The notes under the pieces: model-generated
Databases searched by the model: none
Told to the model about the DNA's origin: nothing
What the model saw: only the letters and a program-made list of their open reading frames with translations
NCBI GenBank assembly: GCA_030374765.1
Contig: JARGXX010000075.1
Location: 1,364,001-1,428,000, forward strand
Length of the DNA stretch: 64,000 nucleotides
Reading direction: 5' to 3'
Source: Agarophyton chilense
Taxonomy: Eukaryota > Rhodophyta > Florideophyceae > Gracilariales > Gracilariaceae
Shown: piece after piece, positions 10,740-20,397 of the stretch
Layout of the letters: each line of letters starts with the position of its first letter
How positions within the stretch are numbered: the stretch's first letter is position 1
Program-made: the position numbers and the translations under genes

Positions 10740-12200
10740 AGGCTGCACTCCGTGCTGTCGATTTTGCGCCAATAGCGGGGGATAAAATTAGCCGGAATGG
10801 TTTGAGGCTCTTTTCAATTGTCTTTTTCAGGGGTGTAGCCGACCCAACGCACGCGATAGCGCATAGTTCAATCTTTTCCCCGACAGGCGGAGATGATGCG
10901 CTCTAGCGCGTATTCCGGTTGGTGTTCTTTCTCCAGAAGGAGAGCGTGGTTTAAAGGGGCGTATCCATCAAAGTCGGTTGGAAGAGATAGATCATCGTCA
11001 TTAGCATTGACCATCGAGTCCATGGGGCTAGTCTGGTTCGCGGGAACTGCCTTAAGGGGTTTGGGGACTTGACCGTCGACCTGAGGTCGTAGTAATTTCG
11101 TTGGGCCATGGGGCGGGGACTTTGGTGATTCGGGAGAGCTGGGGGGCTCGTGTCACCCGATCAATAGATACGGTGTCCTGTAGGTCATCAATTAGTAACG
11201 TACTGGTCTGTTGATTGGCCTCAAGGACTTTGTATGGTCCTGTAGAGCGGGGTAAGAGCTTCCGCGTAGTGTTTTCGAGTTCGTCATTGTCCTTCGGTGG
11301 CCGGTCCAGGTAAACCAGTTCTCCTTTCCCAAAGGTAGGTGTGTTTTAGACGGACTTGTAGAAATTGACCTTGTAACGCCGTTGGGCTTTGGTCAGTACA
11401 GCTCTAGCCGATTGGATAATGCGGTCGGTGCGTCAGCGCGAGTAGCGCTTCGCCTGGGTAGGAGTCATTCCTTCGGTTATGTCCTGGGGTAAAATGGACT
11501 CCTGAAGGTCAACAGCTATCGGCGGTGCCGATCTCGTTAGCGTTAAATCGAAAGGTTTTGTCCCCGTGAAAGCGTGCACTTGCGTGTTGTAGGCTTAAAG
11601 CTGTGTCTCAACGTAGTCGTCGCAGTCGAATCGGTGCTCCGATACATAGTATGCCAATCGGTTCAGAAGGGCACGGTTGAAGCATTCGGCTTGGCCATTG
11701 GTTTGCGAGTGGTATGCCGATGTGGTTATATGTTTGATACCTAAGATAGCACGAAGGTGTGAAAAGAATTTGGATACAAACTGGCCGCAATTATCCGTAA
11801 GAAGGAATAGTGGCATGCCATATGGAGATACCCAGTGGGACAAGAAGGCTGTGGCGACATCCGTGGCTGTCGTTTTCCTTAGGGTAGGGCTCGGTTCAGT
11901 TTGGTAAACCTATCGGTTATTACAAAGACAAACCGTTTCCCATGGGACGACTTAGGCAGAGGTCCAATTATATCCATTGCGACAAATTCCATCAGGCCTG
12001 CGGCCGGGAAGAGTTTCAAATATGGCCTGCTCGTTGGCGTGAGACCCCCGCATCTGTGCGCACGATGCACAGTTCCGTGCGGTTTGCCATGGGTCCTGCG
12101 TCATAAGTGGCCAGTAGAAGAACTTCCTTAGGGTCTGGTACATTCGTCGGCGTCCATGGTGGCCAGCCAAGCGAGGGAAATGGGAGAGGTATAGAAATAG
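10740..12200 (-). pseudogene. Gypsy 2 integrase with C-terminal chromodomain
   Basis: From right to left the minus strand shows an HHCC zinc-binding segment (GHHGRRRMYQTL to NCASCAQM), the first catalytic Asp in FVAMDIIGPLPK (frame 12070-11879), the second in LFLLTDNCGQFVSKFF and the Glu in NGQAECFN (frame 11843-11595). All three acids are kept across frame changes. A GPY/F-like stretch follows (STGPYKVLEANQQTSTLL, near 11250-11200). A chromodomain is then legible near 10925-10785 (MRYRVRWVGYTPEKDN, then IPANFIPRYW). Two conserved-looking Trp positions in the chromodomain are TGA, which fits G-to-A decay. Chromodomains are known to steer integration toward marked chromatin in chromoviruses. 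Confidence 0.85.
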
Positions 12201-12227
12201 CGCCCTTGTTGACCTCAGTACTATCCG

Positions 12228-13846
12228 TTAGAGTGCGCCATCCAGCGGTGAGCGGAGACATAGAAGTCCAATTCGGTCATATTCGAATAGGCATCCGGGG
12301 GTTCCTAAAAATCGGGCTGTTTCCTTGCAGTACTCGTCTTCGACCTGCGCCTGTAGAAGTTCCTCAATAGTTATAGGGAGGAGCTCTTTTTCCTCCGGGG
12401 CTATCGAATTAATCTGAGGTGGTGTCGAATTGGGCAGTACTGGCTCCCAGTCCAATAGGTATACTTCGTTCTCCCTTACCTCAGGATCCTCCGATCGCAT
12501 CTTGCCCATAAGACCATCCGTTTCCGTATAGTCTTGAGGTCCATCGTCTGTAAAGGGGATAGGAACAAGATCGTCCAATGGAGTGTCGTCAGTTCCGTCA
12601 GTAGTGATCCGCGAGAGGGCTTCTGCTGCCTGGTGCTTGATTCCTGGCCTATAGTTTATCTCGTAGTCATATTCGGACAGCCTAAGGCGCCACCGAGCGA
12701 GGCGACTTGATGCATCGGTCATATTTAGTAACCAGCGAAGTGAATCGTGTTCTGTCCTAATGGTAAACCTAGTTCCCTCGAAATATGGACGGAGTGTCAG
12801 TACGGACCCTACTATGTCTAGACATTCCTTTTCGATGGAATTGTAGTTTCGCTCCGCGCTGGTGAGCGTTCTGCTCCAGTATCCAATAAGTCGATAGTCC
12901 TACTGTGACTCCTGTTCCTGTAGCAGTGCACATCCCACTTGGGCATCAGAGGAGTCTGTATCCAGGACAAAGGGCTTATTGGGTTTTGGTAAAGCCAATA
13001 GAGGGGGGTTCAGCAATTTGTCCTTTAGGGTCTCAAATGCCTCGTACTGGTCGCCGGTGAGGGCTTCGAACTCCGAAGGTGTTCCCTTCTTCAGCATTGC
13101 GTTGAGAGGGGCCGAGATTTTAGCAAACCCTTGGACGAGACGTCGGTAAACGTTGCACAAGCCCTCGAAGGATCGTAGTTCCGTGTGGGTCCTAGGAGGC
13201 TTATCCTGACGAATCGCATTCGTTGTCCGTGTGGCCACCTTTAGCTTTCTTGGGAGGACGACGTGACCGAGATAGTTCACTTAGGCCTGAGAGAAAGCGC
13301 ATTTGCGGAGTTTCAGTGTTACTCCAGCGTCCTGTAGAATTGTTAGCACCTTCTTCACGAGACGAAGGGGTTTCTTTACGGTCCGTGAGAAGATCATAAC
13401 GTCATCCAAATAGACTAGGCTAACTTCCATATGACTCTGGACATTATGATGTCCATTACCCGTTGGAAAGTTGCTGGTGCATTCTTTAAACCAAAAGGCA
13501 TACGAGTAAATCTGAACAGACCTTCATGGGTGGTGAAGGTTTTCAACGCTCTCGCATCTTCGGTTAAAGATATTTTCCAATATCCGGAGTTAGCGACCAG
13601 TGTGATAAATGCGACAGCTTCGCCTAACAAATCTAGACAGTCATCAACGCGGGATTTCGCGTATAAGTTCCTCTTTGTTACTGCGTTCAGCTTCCTTTAT
13701 TCGACACAGAACCTGACGGAGCCATCGTTCTCCGCCGCGAGGACAAGGAGACTTGCCCATTCGGACTGGTTAGGAGGCGCCAGCTCTATGAAGGGAGCTT
13801 TGCGCATTTTGTCCATCTGGTGGGCGATAATTCCCCTACCCTTCAG
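12228..13846 (-). pseudogene. Gypsy 2 reverse transcriptase, RNase H and linker
   Basis: The frame 13630-13415 has GYWKISLTEDARALKTFTTH then FTRMPFGLKNAPATFQR. After a one-base shift SLVYLDDVMIF follows near 13430-13396, so the YLDD motif is intact. The frame 13280-12900 starts at NYLGHVV and includes FVLDTDSSDAQVGCALLQ, the start of RNase H. The frame 12722-12228 gives the RNase H end (DASSRLARWRLRLSEYDYEI, ALSRI) and an acidic linker to integrase. RNase H removes the RNA strand during reverse transcription. The enzyme is split over at least three frames. Confidence 0.88.
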
Positions 13847-14335
13847 TTATGTACGGTATGGATGCTGGAACAGTGGTCTAGCATCATCCTTAAGGTCAAT
13901 ACGGTGTGTAGTGGCTCTGATTTTGCCCAATCTACCTGACCACATGGCCCGGTATTCCCTGAAAAGATCAAGTACCTGGGGCCTATAGGATTCGAATTCT
14001 GCGCCAATAGCGAGTGTCCCCTCCCAAGAGTCGACGTCCTCGTCGTGAATTGTCGTTGAAAAGTTATCCAATTGGGCCTTCATAACGGCCTCAGGGGCAG
14101 GAAGAGAGATGCCCATCACTGTACCTTTAGGTAACCGTACGGGTTCACCTCTGACGTTGCTGATTGTGACCAGGAAGGGCCTGTTGGGGCGAATGTCTAT
14201 TACTGAATTGGCCATTAAGGTAAGGTGCTTCAGAACTGTTTTCGGGTAGTTCTGAATTGCGACAAGACCTGAGAACTGGGAATGGACTGGTACGTTGATT
14301 CGGGTCAACGTGGGTATCGTCATGGTCTTTGACAA
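13847..14335 (-). pseudogene. Gypsy 2 Pol segment between protease and RT
   Basis: This 162-residue frame links the protease to RT. Its end (ATTHRIDLKDDARPLFQHPYR) is the usual lead-in to the RT fingers in Ty3/gypsy Pol. The earlier part (RINVPVHSQFSGLVAIQNYP) fits the region after retropepsin that is often seen in this group. It is in a different frame from the protease segment at 14686-14471. Confidence 0.7.
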
Positions 14336-14470
14336 GCGAACCTCATTGGACTTCGTGTTTTCGGAGATAGTCGCTCGTTTGCGGTTAGCTTCTGGCCCTG
14401 GGGCGGAACTAGTTATGGAGATGGAAGGTGCGCGATAGAATGCGACTTTTTAAGGCCTTGATGAATAGCC

Positions 14471-14686
14471 TTAATGCCCTAAACCCCTAAACCCCTGGAG
14501 GTAAAGTGGTACTTTCTCTTTAATGTCGATTGGTATACGTGATGCATCGGTAATCCTGGGGGTCTTCCTTGCCTGAACGAAATCTTGCCAACCCAGTCGG
14601 AGTAGATTAGGATGGACCAAGTTGGGACCAGCGCCTGTGTCCAATACGGCTGTGGTCACTCGAGAGTTGTTGGAACGAAGTCCCAC
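14471..14686 (-). pseudogene. Gypsy 2 aspartic protease
   Basis: The frame contains VTTAVLDTGAGPNLVHPNLL, with the DTGA active site of a retropepsin. Retroviral-type proteases work as dimers that process the Gag-Pol polyprotein. The C-terminal strand of the fold lies in the next frame. The Asp is intact, in contrast to gypsy element 3. Confidence 0.82.
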
Positions 14687-14877
14687 GGTTTCTCGAAATT
14701 TATGATTCTATTTCCTGATGATACAGACCGGGTCGTAACTGTGTTCCAATTGTGGCTCAACCTGAGTGGTTCATTCTGGATGGTTGGTATTGGGAGGTGA
14801 AGAACTCTTTGGCTCATGACCGTCCAATTGGTTGAGGCAGGGGCTTAAAGAGGGAGGATTTGCCTCAGGTGGACCCC

Positions 14878-16311
14878 CTAAGAGTTTTCCGAGGGGGTTT
14901 CTGTTTCTTCGTCAGGATAGGATTTCTCTTCGGGGTCGTCCGTAGGATCTAAAATGGCGTGGACCTGTGGGGCTTTGATCGGAGTTTCCGGAGGCGTGGC
15001 ATAGCGTGAGCTTCCAGGGGTCCCTGTGGTTCGTTGCTGTGCCCTGTTAAACATTCCTTCGGATCTCCGCACCCGGTAATTCTCTTCCGTGAGGGCTTTG
15101 AGGTTTTTTGTGCGTCCTCAGGTAGATACCTCGTGCAGTCGTAAGGTAGGGCCATGGAAAGGCAGAGGAAGCAAGCCCTTAGTGCGCGAACAAAAACGTC
15201 CTTGCGGGGCGAAAAGGGAGAATACTTGGGCGCGGGTGGTCCAGTAGTGGCTGTATTTCTCTGGGTGGTAAATGATGGGGGCCCAGATGGAGGAGAACTG
15301 AAATTAACGGCGAGAACATCTCCTGAGTCGGCATACTGGAGTGGTGAATCCATGTCCGATTCCGTGGAGCTAACTAAATGGGCTTGGTTGGGTTTATGCA
15401 ATGGAGTTGCGTGTCCCCTGGATAAGTCACCATTCCGCCTGGAAGTCTTATAGGTTTTTCCATAACCATCTGCATACGTAAAAAGCCTTGGGAAGGAGTA
15501 TTATGCGTTTTCCGTGTGGTAATTGCGGACATGTGCCCGAATGGCAGGGAGTAATCCCGTGGTAAAGTGATTCTTAAGCCGCCATTCGGAGAATACATTT
15601 CCACAACGGTAAACCTTCTTCCATAGGTCGCCTGTGAAAGCAGATTCGGTCATGTTTGATCTCTGCCGACAGAAGATTACTTCCTGGTGGGTATCCATTA
15701 TAACGTCATCCTTGGCGTAAGTTTCCAAGAGGTAATGAACGACCTTAGGGTATTACCTGAGCAGCTCACGTTCTTGAGCATCCACGAGGTCAGTTGTGCC
15801 AGATATCTTCGAAACGCCTCGGTCACGCGCTTGTTCTGTAAGGAAAAATTGGAAAAGGTACAGAGCGGCGCCCTCGTGGACACCGTTCTGATCAGAGACC
15901 GTACGGAACAAACTGAGAAACGTAAGGACAGCGATGGGATCGGAACCCGAGAACTTGTTCGTAATGATTAGTGGTATCCGTTTGGACCATTTGGCGACTC
16001 TGTGAGCCACCGAATCAGAAATTTCGGGGATCTGTTGGCCAACAGATAATTCCGGTGGTCTAGAACCCTAGAGAAATGTTTGTTTGTGGTTTTCAGTGGT
16101 CTGAGGCCTCGAACGGCTGCCTCATCCACTTCTGAGTCGGTCGTTTTGGTCGAGGCCAATTCGGAATCACTCGTGTCCGAGTGGTCTCTTCTTTTGCTAC
16201 TTCTGTTATTCCTTCTCCTGCGGTTACTTCCTTTCTCTCCAGCTTAATAGGGACCTGAAGGATTGATCTCTCTATCAGATCAGATGGAGCCCTGAGGTCG
16301 CTGTACCTCAT
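14878..16311 (-). pseudogene. Gypsy 2 gag region
   Basis: Four overlapping minus-strand frames together read as a gag capsid. One (16010-15753) has KFSGSDPIAVLTFLSLFRTV and ALYLFQFFLTEQARD. The next (15728-15501) has RQRSNMTESAFTGDLWKKV, then LKNHFTTGLLPAIRAHVRNY, typical of gypsy capsid helices. The part at 15401-14878 is Pro, Ser, Thr and Arg rich and stands where the nucleocapsid and gag-pol linker should be; I see no CCHC knuckle. Several frame changes mark decay. Confidence 0.72.
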
Positions 16312-17117
16312 ATTGTCCTTTGGGTACGGCCCTCTGTGTCTCTTCTAGACGCAGAGCCTCTCTGCTGCTCCTAGATTGTCCTTCCATTGGATTTTTCTGA
16401 CGGTGTTCCCGGCGAGGGGCAGGTAGTACCGCCACTCCTGGGGGTTCATTAGGGGGTTTCCATATGGAAGCCGGATGGTTGACTTGTGGAGTGGTCCTCG
16501 GGACCGCTTTGCCTGACTGGCTGGTGACGGCTCCTTGGACGGCCTAAATGAGGGAGTCTATGAATAGCTCAGACTCCATGAACTTGGGGACGATTCGCGT
16601 AACGAGGTAATCCATATGGTTAGCGATCGTCGTAGCGAGTCGCATGTACACAATGGAATCCACATGGGCTGAGCAGAGCTCGCCGAGATGGGGCCAGAGA
16701 AGGTCGAAAAGTCCTGCCGGAATGTTTTCTCTAATTCTTTCGGTCTTACGGTGTTATGTTTGTGGTGTTCCTGGCCTAGAGGTGGCCCTGGTGAGGCGTT
16801 CTCGTAAACGCGCTGCTACCGTGGGTTATCGGCGAATCCTCTCAGGGTCGTCCGTGGGGGTCAGTACTCCTTGGGGCTTGCTTGTCGTGCTCCTACGCTC
16901 ACGAACATCATCAACCTGAGGTTCAGGTGACATCTTCGGCGATGCAGTGGCAGCTGGTGCTGCCGTAGTGGTCTTATGGCCTAGTCAGTTGGGTGTGTTT
17001 TCTGCATCCACATTGGCGGTTGGTTCTGTACTTCTGGTCCGTTGGGGAGTTAAACCAAAAGTTAGAATCCGGATAATTCTTCATTCCAGTGGTCCGTTCA
17101 ATTATTTCTAAGGGATA

Positions 17118-17133
17118 CTAAGTCGGGGGACCA
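17118..17133 (-). promoter_or_regulatory. Primer-binding site of gypsy 2
   Basis: The plus strand reads CTAAGTCGGGGGACCA, exactly the shape of a tRNA 3' end (T-stem, 7-base acceptor strand, discriminator A, CCA). It sits three bases from the right LTR, so minus-strand element RNA would pair with that tRNA. I do not assign the tRNA's amino acid. Confidence 0.85.
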
Positions 17134-17136
17134 AAA

Positions 17137-17582
17137 TGTAACGCAATGACTGGTGGGTCAGCGTACTGGTCTCAACCTGGGGTAACGTGGTAAAGCGGGT
17201 CCTAATGTTCGTATCCTTGACGGCGGCACTCCCAGAGTACTTGGTGCAATTATTTGGTGTTTTCTGCGTAGTCCAACAGGTCGGAGCTACGGAAAAGATG
17301 GCTTGAAGACCAATTTGTGAAAATAATGTACCAAAAGGGGTAATTTAGTATCTTAACGGTACCTATCTTACTCTAAGGGAGAAGCGTCACTCGATCCAAA
17401 TAAATAGCAATGGCGAGGCGCTGGGATCTCCCTGGCACTGTAATGCTAATCTATTACACTGATAAAAATAAAAATAAAAATCTTATTGAGTCCAGCTGAG
17501 AACGGCCAGTCCACGTGGCGTCTGTAAGATATTTCAGGCCCGGCAGCTTACAGGACTCAGCCGTTATCGTTGCTCTTTCGTA
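17137..17582 (-). repeat. Right (5') LTR of gypsy 2
   Basis: A 446-bp match to 9047-9492, with roughly 25 differences by eye including a one-base indel in the A-rich run. It carries the transcription start of the element on the minus strand by family analogy. Confidence 0.93.
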
Positions 17583-19489
17583 AAGCTTCCAGCTTCCAAG
17601 CTCGAAGCGGATGTTCCAGGAGGCCGTTTTCTAGTATATTGATTTTTTTAGAAAACTGATTCCAAGTGTCATAATTCTGCAAGTTGGTAGCAATAATCTG
17701 ACAAGCTGAAAAAGATTTTCGACTCAAGCTTTTACATAATGATCCAAACTCCGAGCCCAATAATTCAGCGGAACGATGAAAAGTGTGAATGCAATGGTGC
17801 ACACCGCTCAAATGATTGACGTTGGGCCGGTGATAATTCGGTGAGTGCGTATTAGATTGGAAGTGTTTGATCGTATCCCTAAATATTCTTGTCGCCTTTC
17901 CAATGTGTTCAGCAAAATGAGTCCTCCCCGATGCTTTTTAAGATAGTTTTCGCCAGCCTTCTGGACAGAGTCCCTCTCTGGTATATGTAGAAAAGATTGG
18001 ACGTGACTGGGATAGAACCAAGTAAGCCCACTACGAAATCATTCAAGTATACCTTGATTTTTCTTCTCGCGTCTCCACATTTTTCGTTGTCGTGCTCTTG
18101 TTTTCTTTAAATTCCCGTTCTTCTTTTCGGACGCCGCTATAATAAGAAGTACGTCCGGCAAATTCGTCGAGTTGAAACGTTTCGTTGTTGTTGTCTTTTT
18201 TTAGAATAATCTTCCATACCGTTTCTGAATTTCGCAAGAAATATTTATCTTTTTTAAACTGCTTTCGACGTTTTGCAAACTTGTGAAGCCTACGCTTCAT
18301 TGACTCGCTTATCAAATCGTTTCTGCAGCTCTTCGATTTCGCTGACCGCCTCCCAGCTGCTATTCTTACCAATCATTGTCACTGCCGCCAACTTTCGAAA
18401 CGCCAACTTCATCCTCAACTCTCTTCTGGCGCTCATTACACCGAACGAGCTGATGAGGCAATCCATGACTCGAGCCAAATTTGCAGCTTCCCAACGGTCC
18501 CGAATACCCGTCAAATGACGATACTCTACACACCCAAAGACCGTCGGTTAGCTCGTCAGGACTTTGCGGGGCACATGTCTCCCTCAAGACTGTCAACAGA
18601 CACATATTCTTCAGGAATCGGTTTGCTAGCGAAAGCAACCCAGACCTCCTTTCTTGTATTCCCTGGCTCCGAAATAAAAGCCTTCCTCGCCAGACTCGAA
18701 GTCCTTCCACCGTCTTTGTCGAACTCAGAGCCAGAGTGGTTATTGGGATCTACAGTAACTTACTTTATGGTATGTCTGATATCGACAAGAAAACCTCACC
18801 ATTCTTTTTTTGAATTTTTTCGCCATTTCTTAAATTCCTTAGTTTTACCGTCAATTCGCTTTTACGCATTCTCCAAACCCTCCATGTGAGAAAGAAGTCT
18901 CTGCGTTTCACTAAGTGTGACGCAATGACTGGTGGGTCAGCGTACTGGTCTCAACCTGAGGTAGCTTGGTAAAACGAGTCTAGAGGTCCGTATCCTTGAC
19001 GGTGGCACTCACCGAGTACTTGGTGCAAAGTCAGGGCGTTTAATACGTAGTCCTACAGATCACAGATACGGAAACGATGGCTTGAAGACCAATTGGTGGA
19101 TCTAATTTACAGAAGAAGGTATTTTAGTATCCTAACGGTGCCTACACGATTCTAAGGGAGAAACGGTACTCGAGCGAAGTAATTATTAATGTCGAGACGC
19201 TGAGATCTCCTTGGTACTGTAAGGCTATACAATCAAAACTTAATAAAACAAAATAATTCTCTAAATATGTCCAGCTGATGTCGGCCAGTCGACGGGGGTC
19301 TGTAAGATACCTCTGGCCCTGGCGGCTTATAGGACTCAACCGCAATCTTTGCTCATTCACACTAAGGCGGGCAGCATACCCTTTCTCTGATTCATAATAT
19401 GAAGGGGACTGGGACTCGTATTTTCTTGAGGATTCACCTTGTTTTCCCCATGGTTTGCGTTTAAAACGCCCACCGGGTTTTTCATCCAA
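17583..19489 (-). pseudogene. Unidentified minus-strand coding remnant split by a solo LTR
   Basis: Minus-strand frames at 19489-19362, 18915-18540, 18514-18290, 18372-18043 and 17811-17557 look like pieces of one gene. Joining the flanks of the solo LTR and dropping one target duplicate restores a continuous reading across the site, ending in RLLSHMEGLENA. Other legible parts are basic at the start (GGRFKRKPWGKQG), a middle stretch KEVWVAFASKPIPEEYVSVD, and a helical stretch WEAANLARVMDCLISSFGV. In-frame stops are frequent. I do not recognise the family; a transposable-element protein is likely from the neighbours. Confidence 0.4.
18916..19361 (-). repeat. Solo LTR of the gypsy 2 family with perfect target duplication
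   Basis: 446 bp from TGTGACGCAATG to TTCACA, matching both LTRs of gypsy 2 but more diverged. It is flanked by CTAAG at 18911-18915 and CTAAG at 19362-19366, a perfect 5-bp target-site duplication. No internal element sequence remains, so the element was removed by LTR-LTR recombination. Confidence 0.92.
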
Positions 19490-20397
19490 ACCTATGACGG
19501 CTCCACTACTTACTACTCCTTTGGGAGAATTAGTTTTCGATGCACTCCCTCCGACACTCAGTGAGTATATTTTATCTTCAATGCAACAGAATGAGTTATT
19601 CCTTTCACCCTCTTCGGGCCCAGTGAAAAATTCAGAAGTGCAAGAGAACTGCGCTACATGTTTGCGGTTACCTTATGGCACGCGTGAAATTTTGATGCAC
19701 ACAATACTATCGTTAGAAACCCTCAAGACGAAAATGAGATATATGCGCAGTATGTGCAGTATTTATGTATTAGATGTGCCCCAGATATTCAATAATATCC
19801 CTAATGCGCGTTATGTGCGAAAAATTCACATAAAGTCTTCTTAGAATAGACTACGGTTTGCCCTTATGTGCGGTAAAGTAGACTTTAGAGCCGTTTGAAA
19901 GGCTGTGGAGGCCGTGCGCTTGCTCGATCTTTGTTGTATTTGAAACAAATCTGAGACCATTTCTGGCTTTCAGACCCTTTCTGAAGCATTCTAGGCTTTC
20001 CAGATCCTAAATAGAAGCAAAATTTTTTACTCTACGGTGGTCGCATCGATCCCCGCAGAAAAAGACGTTCATGATCAACAGTATCTCGCTCAATCCTACC
20101 GTACACGCTGCGAAATCCGTTAATGGCCATCACTGAGCCATGGAGCGAACATATGAGCCAACCCTAACCCAACGCATTGGTAATACGTTCCCAAATGCCT
20201 CCACACATGCCGCAATTCTTTCCGATGAAACAATGAGGGGCGAAGGAGGTTACCACAGCTGCTCGCGGGGCAGGTTGGGGAACATCTGCACCTCGAGGTA
20301 GACATCGAGCACCTTCAACCCGCTCACGCGGTAGAGGAAGAGGGCCCTGGAAATCAGGTTCAAGATCTAACCGTCTCGTAGAAGATGCAAGTGAAGG
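19490..20397. other. No confident gene
   Basis: A plus-strand frame at 19455-19844 starts opposite the remnant above and shows no recognisable domain. The rest has only short frames. It probably holds the unreadable 5' part of the DDE pseudogene that follows. Confidence 0.35.

Larger units (their letters stand above)
9047..17582 (-). mobile_element. Ty3/gypsy chromodomain-type retrotransposon 2, structurally complete
   Basis: Two direct 446-bp LTRs (9047-9492 and 17137-17582) bound about 7.6 kb. The minus strand encodes gag, aspartic protease, RT, RNase H, integrase and a chromodomain, in that order from right to left. A tRNA 3'-end-like primer site lies three bases inside the right LTR and a purine tract lies next to the left LTR, so the whole architecture is present. 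Flanks TAGCT (9042-9046) and AAGCT (17583-17587) look like a 5-bp target duplication with one change. By-eye LTR identity is about 94%. Many frameshifts and stops make it non-autonomous now. Catalytic motifs of RT, protease and integrase are nonetheless readable. Confidence 0.92.
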
